Shown here in pieces: positions 27,522 to 37,300 of a stretch of DNA of 64,000 nucleotides. A program made the translations under genes and the position numbers. Numbering within the stretch: the stretch's first letter is position 1; each line of letters starts with the position of its first letter. Under the pieces are notes generated by a model that saw only the letters and a list, made by a program, of their open reading frames with translations, made no database searches and was not told where the DNA came from. Origin of the DNA: Pseudoxanthomonas suwonensis (GTDB lineage: Bacteria; Pseudomonadota; Gammaproteobacteria; Xanthomonadales; Xanthomonadaceae); NCBI RefSeq assembly GCF_010093235.1, contig NZ_PDWP01000007.1, positions 1 to 64,000 on the forward strand, given 5' to 3'.

Positions 27522-27959
27522 TCAACCATCCCCGCCGATGTCGGCATCCTCGCCTTCCCCGCCCGGCTTGCCATCGCGGCCAAGCGAAAGCACCTCGTAA
27601 TCCCCGAATGCGCCGGGCACGCGGTAGACGTAGGGATTCCCCCACGGATCCATCGGCACCCCACGCTGCAGGTACGGCCCCTGCCAGCGCGCCTCCCCCT
27701 CGGGTCGCACGACCAGCGCCTGCAGCCCGTCTTCCTGCCGCGGGAAGCGTCCCACGTCCAGGCGGTAACTGTCGATGGCCTTGCGCAGCGCGTCGATCTG
27801 GTTGGCCGCGGCGGTGCGCTCCGACTTGCCGATCTGCTGGAAGTAGCGCGGTGCCACCAGGGCCACCAGCAGCCCGATGATCACCACCACCACCAGCAGC
27901 TCCATCAGGGTGAAGCCCCCGCTGCGCGCCGCGCCGGGAATTCCGTGCACCTTCCTCAT
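27522..27959 (-). CDS. Major pseudopilin GspG-like
   Basis: A 145-residue prepilin with a cleavage site GG/FTLMELLVVVVIIGLLV after residue 15 (Glu5 of the mature form present). The C-terminal part has the GspG signature RFPRQEDGLQALV, QGPYLQRGVPMDPWGNPYVYRVPG and the acidic ending GEGEDADIGGDG. The ATG at 27959 overlaps the stop codon of the giant protein gene (ATGA). A GTG at 27977 is also in frame but would only lengthen the leader. Confidence 0.92.
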   Translation of the reverse strand: MRKVHGIPGAARSGGFTLMELLVVVVIIGLLVALVAPRYFQQIGKSERTAAANQIDALRKAIDSYRLDVGRFPRQEDGLQALVVRPEGEARWQGPYLQRGVPMDPWGNPYVYRVPGAFGDYEVLSLGRDGKPGGEGEDADIGGDG

Positions 27960-30900
27960 ATTCCAACCAGTCTCCACGTCAAATCAGGATCGCCGTTGCC
28001 CTTGTCGGTGGGCGACATCAGGATGATGTTGGCAGTGCTGGTCACCGACTCGTTGTTGCCGATCGCCCCGAAGAGCAGCGTTCCGTTCAGCACGCTGTAG
28101 CCGGGCGCCGCGACAATCTGGGCACTCACCGCCGATACCCGCGGGCCGTCGTTGGACAGCACCACCTTGTACTGGTAGGTCCACTGCCCCAGCAGGTACT
28201 TCTTGGACACCAGGATGTACCGGGTGATGGCCAGCCCACCCGGCGCCTGCAGTCCGCTGTCCACGGTCACGCCGCGCACGCCCGGGCCAGAGACGCCGAT
28301 GTAGTGGGGGTCGCGGCCCTGGGCCGGGCCGACGGTGATCTCGAAGGGCTGGTCGCCGTCGGCGATGCCGTCCTGCACGGCCCGCACGGTCGCGATCTGC
28401 GGCAGCCACCAGTTCTGCGGGGGGAACACCATCTGCTGCGGTTCGACCGTGGCCTCGGTCGTGTCGCTGGAGTTCAGCGGCACCACGATGTCCGAGGTCG
28501 GCGCCCGCGACAGCACCACCGAGAACATGCCCATGCCCAGAACTTCATGGAGGCGCATGTCCGGAGCGGTCACCCGGATGGCGCCGAGCTGCGGCTTGGC
28601 CGGCACCACGACCGCGCCCGGCGCGTACGCCCTGGACGTGCCGCGGTCGTCGTAGATCACGCCGTAGACGTAGTAGGCGCCCGGCGCGAGTCCGGCCGTG
28701 CTCCACTGGTAACGTCCCTGCCCCGTGCCCGGTTCGGGGGCCAGGCCATCGACGATCTTCGTGCCGGCGTAGCCGCTGCCCACGGTGTCGTAGTAGAGGG
28801 CCACGCGCGGCTCGATGTTCGGGTTGGTACCCGTCCATTCGATGGCCACGGTGCCCGACGCCGCGTCGACCACCGTCGCCGGCGAAGTCACGGCGATCGT
28901 CGGCGGGACGTAGTTGCCGGTACTGACGAACAGGGTCATGACCGGCGACCAGGCGCTGGCCGCGCCGCGCACGTCCTGGGCACGCACGCGCCAGTAGTGG
29001 GTGGTGCGGTCCTCGAGCGGGCTGGACGGCTGCCAGGAGCCAGTGGTGCTGGTCCCCGAGGCAACCAGCCGCCCCAGGCCCACGTCCGCATAGACCTCGA
29101 AGGCATAGACAATGCTGTCGCCATCGGGATCGGTCGACGGATGGACGGTGAAGGTCGGCGTGCGGCTAGAGACCCAGGCGCGGTCGCCCGGGTTGGCCAC
29201 GACCGGCACGCTTGGCGACTCGTTGCGCGCATCCATGATGAAGTCGCCCACGACCCAGTCGCTCTGGCTGGCGCCGTCGCTGGCCCGCACACGCCAGTAG
29301 TAGTGCACGTTGTCCGCCAGGCCCGTCACCTGCCAACCGGTGGTGCCGCCGGAACCGGCCGGCACCTCGCCCGAGGCGCGGCGCTCGGAGGAGTCGAACG
29401 TCGCCACCACGTCCACCTCGAAGAGGTAGGTCAGCGCGTCCCCATCCGGGTCGGTCGCATTGCTCACCCGCAGCCAGACCGCGGCGCCATCGGTGATGCG
29501 CGTTCCGGGAACAGGGCTGGCAATGGCCGGTACCGTTGGCGCCTGGTTGCCCAGGGACACGCGGAAGCTGCGCACCGGAGTCAGGGTCCGTGCACCGTGT
29601 TCGTCGGTGGCGATGCCCCTCCAGTAATAGGTGGTGCGGTCCTCCAGCGGCGTGGTGACCTGCCAGCGGACATGGCCGTCATGTCCCGGCGGCAGTGCCA
29701 CGGCGCTCGCCACCACCTCGGTCAACGTGGCGTCGGCATAGATCTCGAAGCCATAGGTGACCAGGTCGCCGTCGACATCAACGGCATTGGTCGCCGAGAG
29801 CAGCGGCGTCTGCGTGGCCACCACCGCGCCTGGCGCGGGCGATGCAAGGTTGAAGCTGCCCGGCGCATCGTTGAACAGGTTCACGAACAGCTGGGCGGTC
29901 ACCCACTCGCTGTTGGCCTCCGCGGAGCGGGCCCGTGCCCGCCAGTAGTAGCGGGTGTTGTCGTCCAGGTCGGCCGAAGGCTGCCACTGCGTGGCCTCGC
30001 CCGGGGCCGGATTGCGCACCACCACGCCCTCTTCCACCAGCTCGCTCATGCCAGCGTCAGCGTAGAGCTGGAACTCGACGTCCACGGTCGGATCGCGGCT
30101 GTGCTCGCCGGTCTGCACGCGCAGCACCGGGCGCAGGCTTGCCACCTCTGCCCCGGACAGCGGCGAAACCACGCGCGGCGTCGCCGGGCCCGCCGGCGGC
30201 GCCGCGGATTCAACCCGGATCCGCGCCGAGCGCGCGCCGGTCAGGCTGCCGTCGGTAGCCTGGTAGGTGATGGTGTAGTCACCGGCCTGGCCGGTGCCGG
30301 GCGTCCAGTCGAATACGCCGACGCCCCCGCCCTGGTCGTCGAAGCTCGCACCCAGCGGCAACGGCGCCGCCGCCAGCGAAACCGGCCGCCCCATCGGGCT
30401 GGAAGCCTCGACGATGAACGAGACCTGCTGGTTCTCGGTGACCACGCGGTCGGGGATGAACTGCAGCACCGGCGGGGCCGGCACCTCGGACAGCGGCACG
30501 AAGGCCACGTTGTAGCTGCCCGGGGAATTGACGTCGAAGATGTTGAACCAGTGGTCCCAGCGCTTGGTTTCGGGATTGCGCGTCCGCGAGAGCCACACGT
30601 TCTCCGGCGCGATCGCCTTGGCGTCCGAGCGGACGACGGCGCCCAGCGCCATCCGGCCCTCGTACGGGTCGGGCTTGCGCACGTACATGAAGCCTTGCGA
30701 CGCGGGAAGCGCCAGCCGGTAGCCACCGCCGCTGCCGGAAAGCGAGGCCTCGCCGGAACGATCGGTTACCTCGAAGTCCTGGCCCTCGGACTCGAACACC
30801 GTATAGGTGCCGCCATCCACCGCCAGGAAGTCGCGCACCATGTCGCGGCCCGGCAGGTCGACGCGCACGTCGCGGACCAGCAGGTGGGCGTTGGTCTCCT

Positions 30901-31807
30901 GCAGCAGCGAGGTCAGCGCGCCGCCGAGCTCGTCGGCATGGGTGAAGGACGCATTGAAGTCCACGAAGGTTCCGGACAGGTTGCTCTCCATCACCCAGCG
31001 GCCCATCTTCGCGCTGCCGCCGGGGATGTCGCCGAAGTCGATCAACAGCGAGTTGGCCACCGGCGTGTCCTGGACATAGCTGCCCAGGATCACGAAGTTC
31101 ACCAGCAGCCCCTGTTCGTTCTCGACGATCCGCGGCTGCGCGGATTCGATCTTGAGCTTGCGGGCGACGCCGACGCCGTTGTTCTTGACCCGGACGCCGA
31201 GGGTGTACGGCTGGGGAGCCTCGATCTCGGGGGTGAAGGGGTTGTCGGCCTCCACGTCGCGTGTGAGGAAGTAATCCAGCGCGAGCTCGGGCATCGGGCG
31301 CACGGTGATGCTGTCGGGGCTCAGCTCCACCACATGGTCTTCGGTGCCGAAGCGGTAGCGCAGGGTCGCGCCCACCAGGTAGCGCTTGCCCATGGGCGTA
31401 TTGCCCGCCGCACCAGGCGCCGGGATCAGCATCCAGTTGGCCACCGCGGTGGTCGAAGCCGCCACCTGGCCGGTGCCATCGGTATTGGCGATGTTCTCGG
31501 TACGGGTCTGCCGCAGGAAGAACGCCGCCGAGAGATTGTTCGGGTCGGTGGTGATGGTGACCGGCTGCCCAGCCTCATCCGTGACCCATACGTCCACGTG
31601 CACCCGCTCCAGCGCCGTGGACGGCAGGGTATTGGTGATCCGCATCTCCGCGTCGAAGGCCTGCCGCTCGAGCGTCAGCTCCTGCTTGATCTCGATCTTG
31701 ACGCGCGCACACACCGTTTCCTGCGCCAACGCCGGCAGGCACACGGCGGCCGCGGTCAGCACCAGGGCACGGGCCACCGCCAGGCAGCGCTTCATGTTTG
31801 CTTTCAT
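27956..31807 (-). CDS. 1283-residue exported FN3/Calx-beta-like repeat protein, first gene of the secretion operon
   Basis: This large exported protein has a signal peptide (residues 1-28, ending PALA). A beta-rich, CARDB-like N-terminal half (about 30-450) is followed by a putative Ig domain (He-PIG type, about 465-540). Four FN3-like repeats of about 105 residues follow, each with the pattern W..(S/T).L.D.T.YYWR.RA, near residues 620, 727, 835 and 940. A Calx-beta-like segment lies near 1060-1150 (VVLSRAPTSDIVVPLNSSD), and the last domain ends TWRLVGI. FN3 repeats carry DPDGD-type calcium loops. The stop codon overlaps the gspG-like start, so it is translated with the secretion machine. It could be cargo, a surface anchor or an extracellular part of the machine; the sequence does not decide. 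Confidence 0.85.
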   Translation of the reverse strand: MKANMKRCLAVARALVLTAAAVCLPALAQETVCARVKIEIKQELTLERQAFDAEMRITNTLPSTALERVHVDVWVTDEAGQPVTITTDPNNLSAAFFLRQTRTENIANTDGTGQVAASTTAVANWMLIPAPGAAGNTPMGKRYLVGATLRYRFGTEDHVVELSPDSITVRPMPELALDYFLTRDVEADNPFTPEIEAPQPYTLGVRVKNNGVGVARKLKIESAQPRIVENEQGLLVNFVILGSYVQDTPVANSLLIDFGDIPGGSAKMGRWVMESNLSGTFVDFNASFTHADELGGALTSLLQETNAHLLVRDVRVDLPGRDMVRDFLAVDGGTYTVFESEGQDFEVTDRSGEASLSGSGGGYRLALPASQGFMYVRKPDPYEGRMALGAVVRSDAKAIAPENVWLSRTRNPETKRWDHWFNIFDVNSPGSYNVAFVPLSEVPAPPVLQFIPDRVVTENQQVSFIVEASSPMGRPVSLAAAPLPLGASFDDQGGGVGVFDWTPGTGQAGDYTITYQATDGSLTGARSARIRVESAAPPAGPATPRVVSPLSGAEVASLRPVLRVQTGEHSRDPTVDVEFQLYADAGMSELVEEGVVVRNPAPGEATQWQPSADLDDNTRYYWRARARSAEANSEWVTAQLFVNLFNDAPGSFNLASPAPGAVVATQTPLLSATNAVDVDGDLVTYGFEIYADATLTEVVASAVALPPGHDGHVRWQVTTPLEDRTTYYWRGIATDEHGARTLTPVRSFRVSLGNQAPTVPAIASPVPGTRITDGAAVWLRVSNATDPDGDALTYLFEVDVVATFDSSERRASGEVPAGSGGTTGWQVTGLADNVHYYWRVRASDGASQSDWVVGDFIMDARNESPSVPVVANPGDRAWVSSRTPTFTVHPSTDPDGDSIVYAFEVYADVGLGRLVASGTSTTGSWQPSSPLEDRTTHYWRVRAQDVRGAASAWSPVMTLFVSTGNYVPPTIAVTSPATVVDAASGTVAIEWTGTNPNIEPRVALYYDTVGSGYAGTKIVDGLAPEPGTGQGRYQWSTAGLAPGAYYVYGVIYDDRGTSRAYAPGAVVVPAKPQLGAIRVTAPDMRLHEVLGMGMFSVVLSRAPTSDIVVPLNSSDTTEATVEPQQMVFPPQNWWLPQIATVRAVQDGIADGDQPFEITVGPAQGRDPHYIGVSGPGVRGVTVDSGLQAPGGLAITRYILVSKKYLLGQWTYQYKVVLSNDGPRVSAVSAQIVAAPGYSVLNGTLLFGAIGNNESVTSTANIILMSPTDKGNGDPDLTWRLVGI

Positions 31808-31836
31808 CTCGTCTTCCCCTGCTGCGTTCCCTGCAC

Positions 31837-31863
31837 ACCGGCCGGCGCTGCGGCACGGCCGGT
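31837..31863. other. Hairpin in the leader of the secretion operon
   Basis: ACCGGCCG and its complement (8 bp, 11-nt loop) lie 30 bp upstream of the ATG of the 1283-residue protein and 40 bp after the stop codon of the small thioredoxin-like gene. No T run follows. It may weaken read-through or protect an mRNA end. Confidence 0.3.
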
Positions 31864-31903
31864 CCAGACATCTGGCGCTTCCCCGCCCGCAGCCGCGGCC
31901 GCG

Positions 31904-32365
31904 TCATTCCCCAACTTCCGCCCTAGCCCCCGCGCCGGCCCAATGCCCGCGCCGTGTCGCCCTGTACTCCGCGATGGCCTGCGCCGAGGTCGGGTTCGAC
32001 ATCGCCATCCCGTTGAGGTAGACCGCGGGCGCCCCCTGCTTGAACACCGCCATCGCGCGCCGCATGCCCGCCACCTGCTCCCCGGTGGGATTGTCCACGT
32101 CGAAAAAGAACGAGTCACCCCTCACCACCGGGATGCCCGCACGCTCCAGGTCCCGGACCAGCGCCTCGGTCCGCCGCGCCTGCTCCGACGGGCAGTTGCG
32201 CGGCGCCAGCACCAGCACGGCATTGCGGGCGGCTCCGTCCGGCATCTCGACCGGGACGAAGCCGTTCTCGCTGGCCGCGGCGGCGGAGACCGGGTCGCGG
32301 TCCTGCCACCACTGGTAGCCGCCGTACAGGGCGCAGGCAAGCAAGATAAAGAAAATGGCTCTCAT
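31904..32365 (-). CDS. Membrane-anchored thioredoxin-fold-like protein (intact copy)
   Basis: A 153-residue protein with an N-terminal membrane helix (about 3-20, ILLACALYGGYQWW). The rest reads like a thioredoxin or glutaredoxin fold: NAVLVLAPRNCPSEQARR (one cysteine, C58, with Glu where the second cysteine would be) and GAPAVYLNGMAM with the cis-proline position P113. Disulfide exchange by a CxxC pair is therefore not possible. It has a strong ribosome binding site (GAGGGGGAG). Its first 88 codons are duplicated at 33.2-33.5 kb. Role unknown; it lies between toxin/immunity genes and the secretion operon. Confidence 0.7.
   Translation of the reverse strand: MRAIFFILLACALYGGYQWWQDRDPVSAAAASENGFVPVEMPDGAARNAVLVLAPRNCPSEQARRTEALVRDLERAGIPVVRGDSFFFDVDNPTGEQVAGMRRAMAVFKQGAPAVYLNGMAMSNPTSAQAIAEYRATRRGHWAGAGARAEVGE
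32104..32339 (-). repeat. Direct repeat, copy A
   Basis: About 235 bp within the intact thioredoxin-like gene match 33234-33467 in the same orientation at roughly 95 percent identity by eye. Copy A covers codons about 9-87 of the gene. Confidence 0.92.
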
Positions 32366-32434
32366 GACTCCCCCTCGAAAGCCGCTAAAAACAACGAACC
32401 AGACACGGAATTCCACCCTCGAAGCACAAATCCA

Positions 32435-32460
32435 GGGAACAGGAGCACTAAAACGTTCCC
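32435..32460. other. Inverted repeat upstream of the thioredoxin-like gene
   Basis: GGGAAC and GTTCCC are separated by 14 nt in the 207-bp gap between the chimeric ORF and the thioredoxin-like gene. It could be an operator or the stem of a weak terminator. The rest of 32366-32572 is AT-richer than the flanks and shows no gene. Confidence 0.3.
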
Positions 32461-32572
32461 AGCTCACCTCAGTGTCGATCCCGACCAGCCCGCGATCTAC
32501 CCGCCGGCATTCATTGGACGGCTCCGCGCCACATCGCCGACTACTACCAGAGCGATCAACAGGCTTACATAT

Positions 32573-33493
32573 TCATCCGAGATCAAATTTCTGCGAACAG
32601 ATTTCCGCGACTCGCTTCACCCTTCTTGCACCTGCGCTCCCTCCTTCAAAGCGCGACAGTGCCCATTCTAGGAGGCTTGCGTACTCTGCAATTTGTCCCT
32701 TCGCGGCTGCATACGCGGCGGGCGCCATGACGAGCTCGGCAGACGGCAGCGAAGCTGCCTTAGCCATCTCCATGAGCTCAAGTTCGATCTTCTCTGGAGT
32801 GGAGAAGCGATCCTGGAATCGGAGCACATCTTCCTCCCACGAACGCATATCCTTGGTCGCCGCTACGACATCTTGATCCGAGCGGATCGTCCAATAGCCA
32901 CTCTCAGCAGCACTCATCTCCAGCTGGCTCAACCAGAAATCGTGCTCATAGTAGATACCTCCTATTTTTCCCTTCTCTGCTCGGAGGACCGGCGTGAGCT
33001 TGTTCACAACCGCGTAAGCGTGGAGGGAGCACACGAGTGTCCCTTGCCCGCTCGTCCTGCTGCGCGCAACCCTTATCGACAGCGTAATTTCCGGCCCCTT
33101 TGAACTGAGGCCTGACTTCATAGCTCTGAATCCATGCGGGACCCAGATCTGGGCCGCGGCGCCAACGACCTTGGTATGCAGACTATCAATCAGGTCAACC
33201 ACGAATGACCTCCGTTGGAATGCCGCGCGGAAGAAGAGCGAGTCACTCCTCACCACCGGGATGCCCGCACGCTCCAGGTCCCCGACCAGCGCCTTGGTCC
33301 GCCGCGCCTGCTCCGACGGGCAGTTGCGCGGCGCCAGCACCAGCACGGCATTGCGGGCGGCTCCGTCCGGCATCTCGACCGGGACGAAGCCGTTCTCGCT
33401 GGCCGCGGCGGCGGCGACCGGGTCGCGGTCCTGCCACCAGTGGTAGGCGCCGTAGAGGGCGCAGGCGACCACAAGAAAGAGTACTAGTCGCAC
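32573..33493 (-). CDS. Chimeric ORF: thioredoxin-like N terminus fused to an orphan, immunity-like domain
   Basis: A 306-residue open frame made of two parts. Residues 1-88 repeat the intact protein at 31904-32365 almost exactly (membrane helix and first half of the fold). At SDSLFF/RAAF the match ends abruptly and about 218 unrelated residues follow, encoded by lower-GC DNA. This second part is alpha/beta with HDFWLSQLEMSAAESGYWTIR and WEEDVLRFQDRF, a layout that recalls small immunity proteins of polymorphic toxin loci (perhaps DUF4304-like, unconfirmed). The GTG at 33493 has no ribosome binding site, so expression may be poor. Most likely an old immunity gene lost its 5' end by recombination. 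It could equally be annotated as a pseudogene. Confidence 0.6.
   Translation of the reverse strand: MRLVLFLVVACALYGAYHWWQDRDPVAAAAASENGFVPVEMPDGAARNAVLVLAPRNCPSEQARRTKALVGDLERAGIPVVRSDSLFFRAAFQRRSFVVDLIDSLHTKVVGAAAQIWVPHGFRAMKSGLSSKGPEITLSIRVARSRTSGQGTLVCSLHAYAVVNKLTPVLRAEKGKIGGIYYEHDFWLSQLEMSAAESGYWTIRSDQDVVAATKDMRSWEEDVLRFQDRFSTPEKIELELMEMAKAASLPSAELVMAPAAYAAAKGQIAEYASLLEWALSRFEGGSAGARRVKRVAEICSQKFDLG
33234..33467 (-). repeat. Direct repeat, copy B
   Basis: This second copy of the 235-bp repeat lies 1.13 kb upstream in the reading sense. It forms the 5' part of the chimeric ORF. Identity with copy A stops at about 33234, where the foreign domain begins. Confidence 0.92.
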
Positions 33494-33575
33494 TGGACTG
33501 GCCCAAGCGAAGTGCCCTTCCCTATCCCGCTCCGACCGAAGAGGAGCTTCGCGACTCCGAGCATCGGACCCCCAA

Positions 33576-34394
33576 TCACGAATCGACCACATTGTTGGCG
33601 TGGAAGTCGACGACCTGCAGCCGAGCGAGGACTTCTGCAGTCGCGGCGTCGATCGGGGGAATCCTGTTGTTCCATATGACGAGCCTTTTGAGGCTGGGCG
33701 ACCCGACGAAATTCCAACTAGAGATGGGCGCACACGCGTCGATCTCCACGCTCTCCACGCCGGAGCCAATACTCGAATAATCGAAGCGATCCCGTCCGCA
33801 ATTCTTCATCTCGAGCCTTCGCAGCCCATCGAGAGGGGGCAGACGCCTGAGATTCCTTGCACGCTCCACAACGAGCTCTGAGAGATCATCCATCGGATGG
33901 AGAAAGGCGATTTCATCATGATGAAAATTGAACAGGGAAAGAAACCCCAGCCTTGCGGGCAACGATAGCGTCTTGCTGTTACCCGAGGCCCCGAGCTCAT
34001 AGAAATGAGCTTCCATGAGACGATTCGCATGTTCGATGCCAGAGCATTCTCGCGACCATTGATAGTGGAGAACCTCAAGCGACTGAAAATCGGAGAAATC
34101 CACTGCAATCTTTCGCCCGACAATTCTGAGAAACCGAGTGCCCCGAATAGACGCCAGATTGGAACCACGAAGCGATCCGGCGAAATTCACGAACTCGAAT
34201 CGTCTCAATTCCGACGCACGCTGCAAAAAATCCCATTCATCAACCTCGTCCCCTTGGACGAGCAGGCCGACCGGATATCCTTCTTGTGACAGCGATAGAG
34301 CGAAGTCCACGGCCTCGAACTCCCGCCCGCGGAGTACCTTCACCAAAAACGGATCATGGCTTCGAAAATCATCCTCCCGCTTGAGAGCCCTCAC
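33576..34394 (-). CDS. LRR-like putative immunity protein of the RHS toxin
   Basis: A 272-residue protein coupled to the toxin gene: its GTG overlaps the RHS stop codon (GTGA), and GAGGGGG lies upstream. It has irregular leucine-rich repeats (LRRFEFVNFAGSL, TRFLRIVGRKIAVDFSDFQSLEVL, LSELVVERARNLRRLPPLDGL, LRRLEMKNCGR, LKRLVIWNNRIPPID), a fold also used by immunity proteins. No signal peptide is seen, so it should act in the cytosol. The DNA is clearly richer in AT than its neighbours, a usual sign of transferred toxin/immunity cassettes. Protection against the GIY-YIG-like tip is inferred from position. Confidence 0.7.
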   Translation of the reverse strand: MRALKREDDFRSHDPFLVKVLRGREFEAVDFALSLSQEGYPVGLLVQGDEVDEWDFLQRASELRRFEFVNFAGSLRGSNLASIRGTRFLRIVGRKIAVDFSDFQSLEVLHYQWSRECSGIEHANRLMEAHFYELGASGNSKTLSLPARLGFLSLFNFHHDEIAFLHPMDDLSELVVERARNLRRLPPLDGLRRLEMKNCGRDRFDYSSIGSGVESVEIDACAPISSWNFVGSPSLKRLVIWNNRIPPIDAATAEVLARLQVVDFHANNVVDS

Positions 34395-37300
34395 CTTCGC
34401 CCCCTCATCCGTGCGCCGGGAGACCGAACTTTGTTGTGGGAGCCAGCCCCCCCGGCGTCCCCGGCTGCTTCCATGATCATGTCTTCCATGATGAAACTGG
34501 CGTCCCGACCTGTGACGTTCACGTGGACCTTGTTTGTACAACTGCGCTTTCCGCCACGAGTTTTCTCTCGAATCGACTGTCGCATTCTTTTCTCGTCACC
34601 CTTTCCGGCGTACCACGTTCCATCATCAAACTCCAGGAAGTAGGCACCATCGCCGTTGTGCGCAAGTACACCGTCTTCGCCTACGAAGAACGTATGCGCA
34701 TACGCCACCTCGAGGTTGTAGACCGGCATCGTCTCCGTGCGAATGTCGACGCTGGCGATGCCCATCGGCACCAGCCGGCCTTCATCGTCCTTGACGTCAA
34801 GCTGCCCACCAGCCTGCAGAAGCTGCGCGGCTCGCCAGCCGCTTGGCGTGTGGATCGAATGACCACCCGTCACCTCGATGCGGTTTCCGTTCTCCAGGAT
34901 GAGCGTGACGATGGTCTGTTCGCGATGCGAGAGCATCACGTCGGTGATGCGCTCTGTGCGTGACGTCTCCTCCCACTCCGCATAGGCGATCACTTCATCG
35001 CCAGGCTTCAGGGAGTCGATGCGGCGTTGGCCTTCGGGGGTCAGCACCAGCGTGTCGCCCGGGAAGCTGTTGCCCATCGCGCCGGCGGCGGCGCCAACCG
35101 CGGCGCCAGCCATGCCCCAGGCCTTGCAGGGCAGCTTGATCGGAATCAGGCTCCAGAGGCAGTCCTTCAGGCAGTGTGAAACGTCGATATCGCACGGGTT
35201 CTGGATCAGGTCTGTTACTGCGCTTACAGCAGCGCACTCGAGCAGACACATCCCGTACCTGCCTGCCACCCAGCGCACGGCCGCCCATGCGGCAGGAATT
35301 ACGAAGGCAACCTCACCGGTCGGATCGATGAAGTTCTGCGGCGAGTTTTCCGCATAAGCATAGAGATTGCTCGACGAGGCAAAGCGAAGCGGGTCTTCGC
35401 TGATATACCGGCCAATCTCCGGGTCGTAGTAGCGACGCAGGTTGTAGTGCAGGCCGCTTTCCGCATCCAGGTACTGCCCCGGGAAGCGCCAGGGCTGCTC
35501 GATCTGTGAACCCGCGGCGACTGTGGCTTGGCCATAGGCGCCATACCGGCTCGCGGACCAGACCACGGCTCCGGCACGGTTGGTAACGCGCCAGGGCGTG
35601 CCCTGATGATCATTGTGGTAGTAGTAGTAAGCACCGTCGACGCGCTGGAACAGCGGCGCGGTCGCGTAGGGATTCTGCTGGTCCCAGCCGTAGCTGCGAA
35701 GGACCGTTCCGGATGCGTCGACCTCGGCCAGCAGGCCTTCCTCGCCATGCAGATAGAGGGTCGTCACGCCGCCAACGGTCTTGCTGAGACGATTATCGAA
35801 GGGATCGTAGGTGTACCTGGCGATGACTGAGCCAGCACCATCGCGGATTTCCACGAGGCGATTCAGCACGTCGTACGCGTAATGCGTCGTCCGCTGCGGC
35901 TCGTTACGGCTGGTATCGACCTTCCGGATCATGTTGCCGGACGCGTCGTAGGTATAGCTGACCGTGCCCCGCCGCAGCAGGCGATTGGCGTCGTCATACT
36001 CCCAGGTGCCGCTCACCGCGCTGTGGCTGATCCAGTTGCCCGCGGCATCGATCACGAAGGTTTCGCTGTTTCCGCCCGCGAACGAGGCATCCGTCTTGAC
36101 CAGGCGCAAGGCCTCGTCATAGTCGTAGCCTGTCTCCCGGCCATCGACCCCACGGGCGGTCAGTTCGGCAAGCTGGCCGAAGCGGTTCGTCAGGTCGAAC
36201 AGGGTGGTCTGCTGCGGACTGCGCACCCGCAGGCGCGTCAGGTTGAGGAAGCCGTCGCGCTCCTGCTCCTGGACCACGCCGCCGGGATACACCACTGTCG
36301 CCGGCGCCAGCCAGTGCCGGGCGGTAACGCTGATCGAGCCCTCACCAGGGATATCGACCCGCTCCAGGTTGTCGAACCCGTCGTAGGTGTACTGCAGGGT
36401 CACGCCGTCGGGGCCGGTGTAGCTGGCTACCGTGTCGTTCGGGTGATACGTGTAGGCCCGCGCGAGCGAGACACCGCCGATGGTGACAGTCTCCCGACGC
36501 AGCCGATCGGCGGCGTCGTACTCCAGCTCGCCGCTTGCGCCATTGGTGGTCCAGCCGGAGAGATTGCCCGCTGCACTCCAGGTGAAGCCGTCGCTGAGCT
36601 CCAGGCTTCCGCTGGCCAGGTAGGTCTTGCGGCCAACCACCTGGCCGGCATCGTCACGCTCGTAGACGATGCGCGCGCCGTCGTGCCTGATGATTTCCGC
36701 CACGTTGCCTACAGCGTCGTATACGTAGCGGATCTTCTGTCCGAGGGGATTGGTCTCCGCGACCAGGTACCCACGGCCGTCGTACTCGAAGCGGGTTACG
36801 CGACTCTTCTCGTCGGTGAAGGCAACCACGTTGTCGCGCTGGTCGTAGGCGAAGGACACGCCATTGCCCAACGGATCCGTGGCAACGACCACGCGACCGA
36901 GCCCGTCATACGCAAAGGTGTAGGTATGGCCATTCGGGTCCGTCACCGACTGAAGCCGGTTGAGGACATCATGGGCGGTGCCGGTGACACGCGCGTCCTC
37001 GGCGCTGATATCAGCCTGCTGGGTCTGGCGCCGACGAGCGTCGTAGCGCAGACGACGCTCGAACGTCGGGTACTGGATGCGCGAAGCCTGGCGGGTACCA
37101 CGATCCGTGCCATCGACATCCGCGTAGAACAGGTCGGTCCGTCCACCCACCGGATCCGTGACGCCCGCCACGCGACCTGACGCGTCGTAGTCGACCAGGG
37201 GTTCATGGCCGGACGCATCCCGGGTTCGCCGCAGCTGGCCGCTCTTGTCGTGCTCCTGGACGAAGCTCTGGCCCAGCGGGTTGACCTGGCTGTACTCGCG

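Noticed and set aside
18651-31807. An MSHA pilus locus
   Set aside because: There are PilM/N/O/P-like genes, but the major pilin is GspG-like, the minor pilins are GspG-type and the secretin has a cohesin-like domain. The order does not match msh loci.
28304-32671. A 1455-codon plus-strand frame opposite the 1283-residue protein gene and the thioredoxin-like gene
   Set aside because: Same reason: it is a shadow of the minus-strand genes, with no signal peptide, no domain and no ribosome binding site.
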